A DNA stretch of 64,000 bases from Sipunculus nudus (GCA_026874595.1 CM049316.1:13258839-13322838); one strand, 5' to 3'. Counted from the stretch's first letter, positions 50,101-61,225 are shown. A program made the numbers and translations. Notes: generated from the sequence alone by a model not told the origin.

Positions 50101-51408
50101 TTTCACAAAAGATCAAGGATAGCTTTATTTCTTTTTTTATTCCAGTGAATACATATATGTCGAATACATATATGCTATACATACACAGTGGGGTAGGTAA
50201 AATGTAGTGATGAATTTTATGTAGTTCGTTAAGTACGTTGGATTAGAACTGTTTCTAGGCAAATTACATGAACATGGGTTTATGTGTTAAGAACTCCACG
50301 GAATATGATATATTTTGTAAGCATACGCTTGTAAAAAATAATGTTATTTTGAAATGTAACAAATTTTAATTTTAATATTTGACAATTCAGACAAGAAGTC
50401 CTGGCCGTCCAACAGCTCATACCAGGAAGACAATTGATTTACAGTAGAAACGACATCTGGTGGAAGGGTTAGCCGTTTTAGGCCGGAAGTAGACATTGGT
50501 TCGCCAATAAGTGTCTCTACTACAGTAACCTCCCTAAATGCGATCACCACAATTTTAGCTTATAATTATACGTTATAATATCTAATAAGAAAGTAAAAAT
50601 AAATTGAGTCGGGTCCGGCGGGGTAATTGTACATTTTTTGCCTAGGACGGTTGCACTTATTTGAAGCTTGACCCTTATTTTCAGACATTTTCGTTTAAAT
50701 GTATCCATCATGTCTACTATCTGTATTTCAATAAAGGGGAAAGTAAAATACACAAGAGAAACTAGATGTGTCGGAACGACACGAATGCCCCCGCCTGGAC
50801 CAAATTAGAAATATTTGGTAAATGTTGTTTAATTTTCAGGAGCTGTCATATGGTAAAAGTAGATCAACCAGGACAAAATGCAAACTCGATCTGTAACGGG
50901 TCGTTATCAAGCAACACACCAAAAATCAGGCCAGTATCTGCAGGCATTGTGAAAAAAAAGTCTATACATAAACATTTTTATTTTTCATGAAATTTTCTAT
51001 GTTCAGGATCTGTCATATGGTCAAAAATCTATTGGCGCATAATGACCACTTACAAATCAATTTCACGTTTCGTCCCAGTCAACCGGGACGAAACGCGAAC
51101 TCGATCTGTAACTGGTCATTATCAACCCCACATCATAAATCAGGCCAATATCTGCAGGCATTGCTTTGTGGCGGGGGCATAATAAAATGTTTGGGATTTT
51201 AAATTAATCCAAACAAACAGAAAATTCAGTTAACAAGTTGTCTTCTGCCGTTTATCTAGATGATGAACCTACCCTGAAACTGGCTGAGTATTCCGACCAA
51301 AGTGATGACGACAATAATACCAGCACACGTGGCGATGACGCACACGATCCCGCCTATCATCCCCCATTTTTCTCGTAAACTCAACTTATCTTGACTGGAC
51401 GTCACCAT
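47199..51408 (-). CDS. membrane-anchored Cupin_5 (DUF985) protein, gene A; exons 51408-51273 and 47716-47199
   Basis: Two exons encode 217 residues. Exon 1 (136 bases, ending in phase 1 at donor GTAGGT) gives a short Ser/Lys-rich N terminus starting MVTSSQDK, then a hydrophobic segment at about residues 17-41, read as a signal anchor. Exon 2 (acceptor TTTTTTTCAG, 518 bases) supplies the cupin domain: EGGFFYENYRS, STAIYFLLEQ, STLHRLQSDEIWHHYMGGP, VLAPAHSW, ALVGTTVAPGFEYEDFEMA and a final LLQMYPQ. These are the hallmark blocks of Cupin_5, a small beta-barrel family also known from bacteria, fungi and plants; its biochemical role is not established. The membrane anchor is unusual for the family, and topology is inferred. 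Gene B differs at 13 of 172 residues in exon 2 and 4 of 45 in exon 1 by hand count. The 3.56-kb intron carries hAT and Helitron-like insertions. The start follows from conservation of MVTSS in B and the relic. Confidence 0.9.
48289..50092. mobile_element. non-autonomous hAT element with 8-bp target duplication
   Basis: The element is 48297-50084 (1,788 bp). It begins CAGCGGCGTACCTAG and ends, inverted, CAGTTGTGTACCTGAAG, sharing CAG..G.GTACCT; both ends contain GCCGCCCGGGGCGG. It is flanked by an exact 8-bp duplication TGTACCCA (48289-48296 and 50085-50092). CAG-type ends and an 8-bp duplication define hAT transposons. Paralogous intron B keeps an unfilled site reading TTTACACCCATTATT near 58390. 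The interior is AT-rich with no transposase frame; the longest frame (101 codons, minus strand, 49424-49729) is not recognisable. It sits in the intron of gene A. Confidence 0.9.
50762..51185 (-). mobile_element. Helitron-like element in the intron of gene A
   Basis: On the minus strand the 3' end is a perfect hairpin, GTGTCG-TTC-CGACAC (plus 50768-50782), then AT and CTAG (plus 50762-50765) and T. The other end reads TTATTATGCCCCCGCC near 51185, and the inverse of ATGCCCCCGCC also lies just inside the hairpin, so the ends are partly inverted. The interior has two related blocks, each with CTGTCATATGGT, AACTCGATCTGTAAC and TATCTGCAGGCATTG. Intron B lacks all of this: its sequence runs from AGAGAAACTA straight to AATGTTTTGA (near 60290). 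Confidence 0.75.
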
Positions 51409-51446
51409 GGCTCGGCTAGAGTCTTCACTTGGTCTGCGACTGGGCG

Positions 51447-51460
51447 TTTATATGACGTCA
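51447..51460 (-). promoter_or_regulatory. TATA element with overlapping CRE, gene A promoter
   Basis: On the minus strand TGACGTCA (51453-51460), a perfect CRE palindrome, is followed directly by CATATAAA (51447-51454). The TATA core lies about 38-45 bases upstream of the gene A ATG, leaving room for only a short 5' leader. The TATA element is conserved in gene B and in the relic copy; the CRE is not. Function is inferred from sequence and position. Confidence 0.55.
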
Positions 51461-52039
51461 GGTCAAACTGTGGTCACACAAAAACGTGTATACGGTTCAC
51501 ATATACCACACGCTTGCCTTTTTAACAAGCCCCTTTTCTTAAATCTTCAAGCTACGAAAGATTCCACAATTTTAATCCAGTTTTTTCTGCTCTTGAGGCA
51601 CGCCCACGATCGCAGGTCCGTGAACTTTCCTCGCATAAGTGAGCTGCACGGGTCCCCCGTGGATATAACTCATGAGATTGCTACAAGGTCGTCACGCATA
51701 GCTGAACCTTTACCCGCACTCAACCTTTCACGAACGTGATCCTGTTAAGTTCTTCTACACCTTACATTGTCACTGGACCATGCAAAAAAACAACAAATAA
51801 AAATATGTGGCATGATTCTGATAAAAACTGCATAGACCCACTGAGAGCGAGTCGTTCAGGCCGGTCATAGGTCAGTGGTTGTCTGAGTATAATGCAGGTG
51901 TCACATTACAGTTTTTAATCTAGTTGTACAATTCATGTAAAATAAATAAATAAAAAAATCATGTGCAAAAGTGTGATCCTGGACTTTCATAGACAGATCT
52001 AATGTGTGGAGAACGCATGTTATCAGGACAATGGTACCG

Positions 52040-53224
52040 GCAGAGGGCGCCAGTAGTTGCGCTAGGGTGTCATACTGAAAAACGTAAGCGGCCCTCTGAT
52101 TGAAGTTATGATGTCACAATACATTAACAGAAACAACGATCTGAACTGGTACCCCAATGCGTATTTTCAAATGTATATAATCAAATGTTACTTCCCACTA
52201 TCCAAAATTATTGTTTCAGCTTTTCACACACAAAAAAGAAATTAAGACCCCAGCTTTACTGCCATAGTCAATTGAGGCCCTTCCTCAGTGGTTACCTGTA
52301 ATAAATCATTTTTTATCCGCCCGTTTGTTTTTTGGTCGATATATCAGGCTATCTATATGCCATTCTCAATTGTTTATTCTATTTCAAACACTGTCCCAAC
52401 TAGTTGCCATAAATTTTTATCTTAAAAGTGATCCCCAAAAGAGAATGTGTGCTATCAATTTTCAAAACCATAAAAAATCCAATATGGCCGCAAGCTGTGT
52501 TCTTAAATTTTCTTTTTCACATATTATCTCAAGAACTGTTTAACCCATTGCTCTGCAGTTGTATATAGTAATTAGTTTCTGTAAGAGTATTTTGACAGAT
52601 ATCTTGTAGTTATATTTCACTTGCACTTTATATTAAGAACATTGTGAGCCGTTGCTATGAAGTTTTAAATGTCGTATTAATCAATGAGAGAATAGATACT
52701 GTGAAAACATTTTACTGATTGTTTCTGATTTTTTTTTTCTGAATAAAATCTAGGGGGTTTATTCCAGTGAAATCCAGCTCAATTTATGCAATGAACCTAG
52801 AGTATTATATGCACACCTTTTTTGTTTTAAAATTCCCGAATTTGTCATAAATAAATGAGGGTTCTGACAAAATTTTGCCGGACTTTAAATATTTTTTTTC
52901 TATGCATTTTCTGAAGAATTGTCCAAGCAATCCCCATAGAGTTTTTTGCAATAATTTGTCCCTATATGTGAGGAAGTATACGCTATCAAACAAAATCTTC
53001 CTAAAAAGTCAGGATGCCACCGGGCAGCGACCGTAGATTCCCTTTCGCGAGTGTTTTTTCAAGGACCGTCTGAGACATTGCTCTGAAATGTTATGTGGTG
53101 ATTGGTCACTGTGGGAGCATGTCCCGCGTCAGAAACCCATTATGATTGATAGGCAGCCATCTATGAAACCTGAGTCTAGCTGGGCCATGATTGTGGATCT
53201 TAACAGTTCCATCACCAATTTATA
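52040..53224. other. noncoding, no gene seen
   Basis: AT-rich sequence to the right of duplicated segment A. No exon or defined repeat was recognised. Confidence 0.35.
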
Positions 53225-53310
53225 TACAGTAAAACCCCGCTACCGCGACCACCTGCGGGACCAGGCAAAGTGGTCGTGTTAGCGGGGTGGTCGTGTTAGC
53301 GGGATGCTTG
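53225..53310 (+). mobile_element. pogo/Tigger-like DNA transposon end
   Basis: After a TA (53225-53226), the sequence CAGTAAAACCCCGCTACCGC begins at 53227 and continues CGACCACC. A partial inverse, GTGGTCGTGTTAGCGGGGT, follows at about 53270-53288 and is itself repeated. CAGT-starting ends of this style with TA target sites are typical of pogo-like elements. The far end and any transposase were not found, so it is a solo end or a degraded MITE. Confidence 0.55.
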
Positions 53311-54281
53311 TACATCAGTCTGCCAATATTCAAGCAGACGATAATATATGGGTATTTAAACTAACTGTTTTGTTGTTGTCCCTGTTAAATTTAAAATTTT
53401 AAATATAAAGAAAAATAAATAACAAACATGAATAGATGATTCAAAAGTTTTGTTCACATTGATGGTCTGATGTCGAACACGTAGTGAGAACAGAATGAAC
53501 AAATCAAAATCTCAGTGTTATTTAATTGGCACTGCTTGATCATTGAAAAGTGATTTGTCACAGTTTTACTCTACTCACCTGAATGTATGCGTGTGGTGTG
53601 GTTGTGTTTGCCAAACTCCTTATTGATCAGTATGCTAAATGCTAATCTAACAGCTGTACTCAACAAACAATGTAACGGACCATGGAGTCATTTAATCATG
53701 ATGGGTATAGTTTGGCTAACAGGTTGGGCGGCATTATAAACAAGCCTAATTATGGCTGGCCAGATGAAAGCGGGCTTTCCCACTTGCCCGGTTATTTAAT
53801 CACGGGCTATTATCGAAGTCGAAGCTGGGCGATGCGCGTGTGTCAACTGCTCATTTTTAGTTTTCTGGGTTGTTTGTTTTGAAAGTCATAATAAAAGTCA
53901 CCCAGTAATGTCTCAGCGGCTAAAAATTTATTTGTCCTAATCTCGCGAGTTATATGCTTTAAATAAACATATGTTCTTGCCTTCCTACAAATCAGTATGT
54001 ATAGGTAATTCTTTCTGTATCATATTGTTACAGGTGCTCCTTTTATTGTGTGACACGTGCGTAACTCGTGTTGTTGTTTCACTTTATGTTTTATCCGTAC
54101 TGGTTGAACTCTCGTTGTCTTGGTGGCTGGGGTTTTTCGCGCCTGACCGAGGTCACGTGATGACCCTGGTATGTAGAGATACACACAGCGATATTTTTTC
54201 TAGATGATTCCTGTGACGCGTGCCTACCGTGTATAATGTATTATTCTTCGAATGTTCTAGAGGTGGGAAATTCTCGGCTTG

Positions 54282-55240
54282 ATCACCATGATTCTTTTCA
54301 CGCATATTGATCATTGAGTGTTTCATCAGTTCGTGCAGACTGATGACGCCACCTGTATGTTTTCGAATTGTTACGCATTTTTTTTCTCTAGTTTTTAGAC
54401 CTTCAAATTAAGTGGTCGTCCGTTAACAGGGCATAAATCGTGACCATTGGACCCCGGAATCTTCTAACTTGATATCCACGGAGGTCCATGAAAAATGTCC
54501 TGGAAACCTTAAATTAGGTCTATTATACCCGTATCCTCCAAGCTTTTGGGCTCGTTAGTACCCAAGATAATTAAAAATTTGATCCAAAAGCTCCAGTATC
54601 TGAATCATTATATAATGCATTGATCGGTATGATGCTTTGCATGCATCTTGATTATGGAGTGTATCATTAGTTCCTGCAGACTAATGGCGCCACCTGTATT
54701 TTTTCGATTATTTTACGCAATTTTGCTCTATTTTTTTTAGAATATCAAATGAAGCAATCTGGCTGTTAATTAGACACAAACTGTAACCGTTTGATTTAGA
54801 TTATTCCATCTGTACATCCAGGGAGGTCGTAGGAAACCTGAAATTAGGTCATAGTGACCTAATATTCTACAAGATCTATGAAAGAACATGAATTGAGCAC
54901 TCTTTAAGACATATTTGCATTATGAGTTTTGGTTGGACCTAGAAACTTCTAATTTGATTCAGAACGAGAGAGGTTCCTGAAAATATTTCCTGGAAACCTG
55001 AAATGTCACTGTGACCTATATTCTGCAAGCTGTGTGAAATGAAATGATTTTAATATTCTATTAGTCAGACGGGCATAAAAAAATGGTAGCAGCTGGATGT
55101 AGGATAAGATCACTGTAACCTATATCAAAGATCTATTGTCAAAATGCATGATTTTAGCACGCTGTGAGTCATGTTACCCATTGTTCAAGGTTCCTTTAAT
55201 TAAGCTGAGCGCCATGGCCTATGGGCGACTTGTCTCATAC
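54282..55240 (+). repeat. diverged two-unit repeat of about 343 bp with a shared 3' end motif
   Basis: Unit 1 (from about 54282) and unit 2 (from about 54625) share TTGATxATGGAGTGT-like, GCAGACTAATGGCGCCACCTGTAT-like, TTTTACGCA..TTTTGCTCTA-like and GGAAACCTxAAATTAGGTC blocks. A shorter third piece follows near 54945-55020. The stretch ends with AGCTGAGCGCCATGGCC..CGACTTGT (55203-55235), a terminal motif also found near 35016, 46211 and 56190. It is likely a satellite-cored non-autonomous element. Confidence 0.5.
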
Positions 55241-55572
55241 TCTTGTCATTGGGAGCGTGTCCATTTTAATATTCATACATTAAACGACAGGTCTCAATTT
55301 TAATGTAAGTATGAGTATAATATATACTGAGGGCACGAAAGAAAAAGGACAATATCCCAGGTCAGCACTATTTAATGCGTCTAGCAGTGAGAATGTCAGT
55401 GAGCCGATCAGCAGAGGGACGAGCATTGTCGTGTGCTGTGGCATGTTTGCGTACAGATACTGGATTTATCCTGAGTGAATTACAGTGGCAGCTGCGTGTT
55501 TCACAGACATTATCAGTGTGACACTACAGTGAAGGCTATGAGCCTATCAGTCTGTGTTGGCGGGGTGATTGC

Positions 55573-55574
<2 letters not shown>
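55241..55574. other. noncoding, possible 5' leader-like DNA
   Basis: Less AT-rich than its surroundings and placed just left of the (GA)n tract. No exon boundaries could be fixed. Confidence 0.25.

Positions 55575-55637
<63 letters not shown>
55575..55637. repeat. (GA)n microsatellite
   Basis: A perfect GA run of 63 bases. A GTACGATGGTAAGA string 22 bases downstream places an ATG directly before a donor-like site, but no exon is supported. Confidence 0.95.
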
Positions 55638-55639
<2 letters not shown>

Positions 55640-57276
55640 AAACCAGTGATTGGTACGATGGTAAGAAGCGCTTGTGTGTAGTGTGTACCGTGTTAACTGC
55701 AGGGACACAGGAGAATACCGGGGCCATCACGTGCTCGACGGTCATGTGACCTGCTTTGGTGCTTTGAGGACGTCCCGTGTAGTGTGGATATATCGTGTTA
55801 CCGGATTAAACAGGACACTGTGATTGTGTGAAAAGGACTTTATGGATATTGTACTGTTTGTTGTGGAACGTCTCCTCCAGAGAATTGTTAGTTTATTTTC
55901 TTTTTTACATTTTAATTGTTTATGTGTCACACGTCTTTTTCCATTTTGTGAGTGTAAGTGTGAGCTCCAGCTATCTCAATTCACCGTTAAAAGAACATGG
56001 AAGTCCATTCCTTCTTGGAGGGGGGGGGGCAGTTACATTAGAAGAGCCAGTGATAAATGATATAGATACATATTTGCTTGTTAATGATCTGTACCATGTT
56101 TGTAAAATGTCTTGGTACTATAATGTTCAATTAATAAAAAAAAATTAGACAAACTTTTAAAAAAATTGGGCTGAAAGATGTGAATAGCATCAGCTGAGCG
56201 TCATGATCTTAGGGTCACTTGTCATACATCTGATTGTATACAGACATATAAACAAGTTGACAGACAAGCAGACAGACCAGCCAATAGAATGATAGACAAA
56301 ATAGGTCAAGTCATGGAACTCAAGGTTACTTCAACAGGATAATGGGATAAGGGGTTTGGCGATACCTTTGTGACGTGTATAAACATGCACGGTCACCTTA
56401 ATAATATCAGGCCTAAATACCTTTATTGCGGTTACGTCATACCTAACAGGTACTAGAGCGCATTTCACTTTGATTTAACCCCAAAACATGACCGGAGTCT
56501 TTGTTTAAACAGGCCCTTGCCGGGTTAGAATCACTCGATTACTTATTCTTGGTTTAGTCCTGGCTTTATCAATGAGATCCAGTCCAAGAAGGCTTAACGT
56601 TGCACGTGTTCATATAAAACAACATAAAAAAACTTGGAGAAGACATGGGAAATACATGTTATATTTTTCACAGTGCTTACAGTAAATATATATGCTGTAT
56701 GCTATAGCTTTTAAAAGATAAACCGTAACCCAATAAAATAAATAAACTATCCAAAATGAAATATTCGAATACGAAACATGCCTAGTAATTAAAAGTAATA
56801 TGTATGGCTTAAATGCATTAATCCATACATGTTATAATATATTAAAATTTAAAACTGAATGTTACGTCGAATTTTTTTTGTATTGCACGAACTGGATGTC
56901 GATCGGTTTTATACGGAAATCCATGATTGATACACAAGATATCTACATCTCTCCTAAATAATAATACACACATTGGATAAATAATTTCAAGTTTTTCAAT
57001 AGGACAAAAGAACAATTTAACTGTTAGACCGTTAAAATTCAAATTCATTCGTTCTCTGTGCCCATCCTAAATGCGTCTCCTTTAAATATTAGTTCTACCG
57101 CGGTCAGAATGTCGGATCTGTAAACAAAATACAGATATATACATGTACGTTCTTGCATTTAAAATAAGCAAAATAAAAAAAAAACAATTGGTTCGGAGAA
57201 ACTCTTTTTATATACCTTTCTTATGAGGTTTTGCTTAATTTATGATAAAATCATAACGCCTGAAAATTAAAAAGTT

Positions 57277-60200
57277 CTATGTAAGTTGCGTGATTATGTC
57301 ACCGTGTTGTGGATACATTTGAAGTAACTGAGTTCTGTTTGCCATCTCAAAATCTTCATATTCAAACCCGGGAGCTACAGTGGTGCCGACTAGAGCGAAT
57401 TTGGAGTCGTCTGCTAAAATGGCGCCTAACCAGCTACGGGCAGGCGCCAGGACGGCTGGCGACTCGTTGTTTTCTATGTCTGTACCACAGATTTTTTCCT
57501 CAAACGAACCGTCTTTGTGGATAAAAAATAATTTTACGGGACCACCCATGTAGTGATGCCATATTTCGTCCGACTGAAGCCTGTGCAGGGTGGACTTTGT
57601 TCCTTGTTCCAACAGGAAGTAGATGGCGGTAGACATAGTGCGATTGACGTAACTTCCGCTTTGTGGACGGTACACCCGAATAGTGTTAGTGGAACGGTAA
57701 TTTTCATAGAAGAACCCTCCTTCTATATGCCCTTGTAACTTGAAGTGTTGTTTTATTCTTTCTGCAGTGTATTTTTTACTCTCTTCTTTACATCCTAAAA
57801 ATATAATCAGAACTTGTAATATCCATATATTGAATGTTACATGGTAAGACTGTACCTTTGGTCTTTTGATGGAAATATTTACCACATGACTCGTATCTGT
57901 ATTACACTACTTACACTGTGGGTACACACTGTAGTTCCAGATGTCCATCGTTTTGTATAGCAAGGTCTACCCACAACGGCTCGCGGAAATAATTGTCATC
58001 AGATCAATGAGAGCGTGGTATTGGATAGTGCATCCAACTCAAAATTTTAAAGCCGCGACACTACTCTCGTTTTTCTGATTTTTGACCATGTGCCAGCTCT
58101 GGTGACGAGACTTGCTAAACAAAGCAGCAGTTAAAACGAAGGAGGTCTTGAACGACTGCAGTGTATATCCGCTTCGTGAGGAGTATATATCTGTAAAGGT
58201 AACGATGTAATGGCTGAAGATTAACTTTTACCAATGAACTCTTAAACTGCCCACACAATGTCGGCACCACAGATGAAAAATATCGACCAAACAAATCGAA
58301 CGGAGAAAGTATTTAGAATAAAAAAGACACGTTGCTTCACTTCTCAACAGTCACTTAAAATTCTTGATCAATAACCTTTTTTTTATTAAATTTACACCCA
58401 TTATTTCTTTACAAAGGTCAGAGACAGGTTTATTTTTTTATCCCTGTAAATACATATAAGTCAATCATCAACCATAACAGAGGCTATCTCAATACAAAAA
58501 TACGAAAATTTTAGAAGTTTTAAATCATTAGTTGACGCCATCTCATAGTGCCCAAATAAAATCGCTACAACCCTGCCGCTACCCTAAATATACACCTTCT
58601 GCCGAGTAAGTTGTCACAGGTGTCATTTCCAACAGCACCTAAAAAAGTTTTGAATACTGAAAATTAGGAAATGCAGTTATCTTGCAGAACTTTACACAAG
58701 GCCGTTTTCACACTGCACAGACTTGGACTCACGAGAGAACGACTTTGCTGCTTAGGATTTATAGGCATCACAATCTGACCCCCACAATGCACCGCGGCTG
58801 TGACATACATAGTGGGATAAGTAAAAATGTAGTGAAGAGATAAATGCAGTCAGTTCAAACATGTTCGATTTGAATTCTCTCAAGGAAAATAACTAAAAAA
58901 TTGGCGTTTTTGTGATAAGGGATTAGCGCAATAATTAAAATTAAGTAAGCATACGCTTGTGAAATATAAGTAAAAGATATTCCCATGAAATGTAACAAAT
59001 TTTGATTTTATAAATTGACAGTTGAGACAAGTCGTCTCGGCCGTCCCACTGTGCCTATCAGGAAGACGATTCATTTAGAGTAGAAACGACCTCTGATGGA
59101 AGGTTGGGCCATTTTAGGTCAGAATAAGACATACATTCGCCGGTACGACTGTCTACGACAAAGTTCTCGCTAAATAGGTTCACCGCGAATTTTGCCTAAA
59201 GTTATAAGTTATAAAAGCTTATAAGGATATAAAATAAAATTGAGTCAGGTCCATGCTTTAAAGGTTTTTCGGGTCACCGGATCACGACGTCGCTCCGTGA
59301 TTTCAGCATCTTTTTTTTTTATGTCCCGTGAATTTATTTATCTATTTATATACATTATTTACAACAAATATTTGAATTTTTTTTTATTTGTGTATATACA
59401 TTATTTTACGAGGATGTAATATGAAACCAATTAGTGCTGAGGCACTAATCTCACTTGGAGCCCTCGACAAAGATTACAATTAATAAGTATAAATGTTCGT
59501 ACATGCATGCGTGGGTAAATAGTATTAAATAAATATATATATAAACTTGATTTGCAAAGCACAAGCTACTTCAAACAGATAAAAACATAATGATAATCAA
59601 CTGTTAAAAACATGGAAAAAAAGAATTAACGATTATGTATATGATGTATGATAAAATTAAGTAAAATTCAAGACAGTATGATCAGTATGAAAACGTATGA
59701 TCAAACTGAATAAAAAGTAAACATAGCTTAGGTGTCCGTTTAAAAGAGTGTAGTCCCACTGAAGCTTTCATTGATTCTGGAAGGTTATTCCACAAACTTG
59801 CACCTGGAACCTGAATGACCGCCGCATGTCTCCGTGCGAGCAAAAGGCAGAGCCAGTTTTTCCTGAGAATTAGACCTTAAGGAATGCCGAGAGTTCACTG
59901 GCTGGATAGGGGAAAGGCTTAGCATATACTCAGGAGTAAGTGAGTTAAACACATTAATTCATTACATCACATGTGTGATATCGGACAGCATTCTCAAAAT
60001 TGAGCCATTTCAATTCATAAAAAACATGGCATTACTGCTGGTCTCTATAGGAAGACCGAGAACAATAAGCGCAGCCATTGGGTGCGCAGTGACACATTAA
60101 GAAGTAATGAAAACACAAACCATGTCCTGTCAGCTTGCAACCGGCGGGATAATTACACATTTTTGCCTTAGACGGTTTCACTTATTCAGAGATTTACCAT

Positions 60201-60513
60201 AATTCTCAGACATTTTCGTTTAATTTTATTCGAACATGTTTACTACTTGTGTTTCAATAAAGCGGAGAGTTTAATACACAAGAGAAACTAAATGTTTTGA
60301 ATTTTAAATTGGTCCAATTAAGCAGAGAATCCAATTAACAAGTTGTCTTCTGCCATTTATCTAGATGATGAACCTACCCTGAAGCTGGCCGAGTATTCCG
60401 ACCAAAGTGATGACGGCAATAATACCAGCACACGTCACGATGACGCACACGATCCCGCCTATCATCCCCCATTTTTCTCGTAAACTCAACTTATCTTGAC
60501 TGGACGTCACCAT
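57277..60513 (-). CDS. membrane-anchored Cupin_5 (DUF985) protein, gene B; exons 60513-60378 and 57794-57277
   Basis: Same two-exon plan as gene A: 136-base exon 1 ending in phase 1 at GTAGGT, 518-base exon 2 after acceptor ATATTTTTAG, 217 residues in all. Exon 1 keeps MVTSSQDK and a membrane segment (about residues 17-41, with A26V and V33A relative to A). Exon 2 keeps EGGFFYENYRS, LHRLQSDEIWHHYMGGP, VLAPARSW and ALVGTTVAPGFEYEDFEMA. Differences from A are mostly conservative (Tyr/Phe, Phe/Leu, His/Arg), and no stop or frameshift was seen, so both copies look active and under constraint. The open frame continues upstream of exon 2 to an ATG at 57885, but that part is AT-rich, aligns with noncoding intron in A and lies beyond the acceptor, so it was excluded. 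The 2.58-kb intron holds a LINE fragment. Enzymatic role unknown. Confidence 0.9.
59253..60140 (-). mobile_element. 5'-truncated LINE (CR1/Jockey-like group) in the intron of gene B
   Basis: On the minus strand the decayed frame reads PEYMLSL..IQPVNSRHSLRS, then LALPFARTE, then GASLWNNLPESMK..LHSFKR, the usual C-terminal order of CR1/Jockey-like ORF2, with stops in the upstream part. The 3' region has a perfect 8-bp hairpin (ATTAGTGC/GCACTAAT near 59432-59451). Intron A runs straight from GAGTCGGGT to CCGGCGGGG (near 50606-50622), giving the empty site. Only a possible 2-base CC repeat flanks it. Confidence 0.7.
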
Positions 60514-60538
60514 GACTTCACCTGGGCAGCGACTGGGC

Positions 60539-60547
60539 TTTTATATG
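60539..60547 (-). promoter_or_regulatory. TATA element, gene B promoter
   Basis: CATATAAAAG on the minus strand matches the gene A element. Because 12 or so leader bases are missing relative to A, the TATA lies only about 25-34 bases upstream of the gene B ATG. The CRE position reads CCACATCA rather than TGACGTCA. Confidence 0.5.
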
Positions 60548-61112
60548 ATGTGGGATCAAACTCTGGTCACACGAAAAAGTGTATACATATGCCACAAGCT
60601 TGCCTTTTTAATAAGCCCTCCGGTAAATCTTTAAGTGAAAGGTTTAACAACTACTCCAGTATTGAGGCACACCTGCAGATCGTGAACTTTGCTCGTATAT
60701 GTGAGTTGCAAGGGTTCGACAAGTACATTACCAAATTACTAAAACGTCGTCATGCATGGTTGAACCTTTACACGTGTTTTTCTTAATGAACGTGATCCGT
60801 CCAGGTTCTTTTCGACCTACCTCGTCACTGGACCATGCAGAAACCAACAAATATAAATGTGTGGGATGATTCTGATAAAAACTGCATAGACCCATTGATA
60901 GTGAGTCTTTCTGGCCCGCCAAAGGTCGGAGGTTCTACGAGTGACGTAGAGTGTCACATTCTGGTGTCGAAACTTGTTGTACAATTCATGGAATATAAAT
61001 GAAGTTTAAAAACAATCTCGTATGCATAAGTGTCATACACAATAACGTAAGACCTCTCGTTTGTATAGCTGGAAATATAAATCTGTAAAAGGATCCTTTC
61101 TTTCCATGTTAT

Positions 61113-61225
61113 CAGTAGGGCTGTAACAATATACCGATATATCGATACATATCGATACGCCACATCGATACGGATACCGGTACGCTTTGCATGCTGTATC
61201 GTCGTATCGATGAAACACACAAAAA
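61113..61225 (+). mobile_element. hAT-like MITE end
   Basis: The sequence TAGGGCTGTAACAATATACCGATATATCGATAC followed by ATCGATACGG, ATACCGGTACG and GTATCGATGAAAC (read as separate blocks) matches the style of short hAT elements, with CAGGGNTGTAAC-type ends and nested ATCGAT/CGATAC inverted repeats. It starts exactly where similarity between duplicated segments A and B ends. The opposite terminus was not identified. Confidence 0.4.

Larger units (their letters stand above)
46030..52030. repeat. duplicated segment A (contains cupin gene A)
   Basis: The segment aligns by eye with 56056-61110, same orientation. Landmarks run from TACATATTTGCTTG..CTGTACCATGTTTG at the left, through AACCCCAAAA and CAGGCCCTTGCCGG, both exons, the shared intron, and CACTGGACCATGCA plus GATTCTGATAAAAACTGCATAGACCCA at the right. 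Interruptions are later insertions (hAT and Helitron-like in A, LINE in B). The unit offset is about 10 kb on the left side and about 9 kb on the right. Confidence 0.85.
56056..61110. repeat. duplicated segment B (contains cupin gene B)
   Basis: Counterpart of 46030-52030. The left limit follows a poly-G tract and GATAAATGATATAGATACATA; the right limit coincides with the hAT-like end at about 61113. It lacks the two insertions of A and carries a LINE fragment (59253-60140). Confidence 0.85.

Noticed and set aside
50344-50560. Open minus-strand frame in intron A as a middle exon of the cupin gene
   Set aside because: The matching region of intron B (about 58990-59200) has a different open frame, ending earlier, and its donor position reads GA instead of GT. 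Direct joining of exon 1 to exon 2 already restores frame in both genes, so this is shared intron sequence.
57795-57885. Upstream extension of the gene B exon 2 frame to an ATG at 57885
   Set aside because: It is AT-rich, crosses a good acceptor, and has no intact counterpart in gene A, whose frame starts later.
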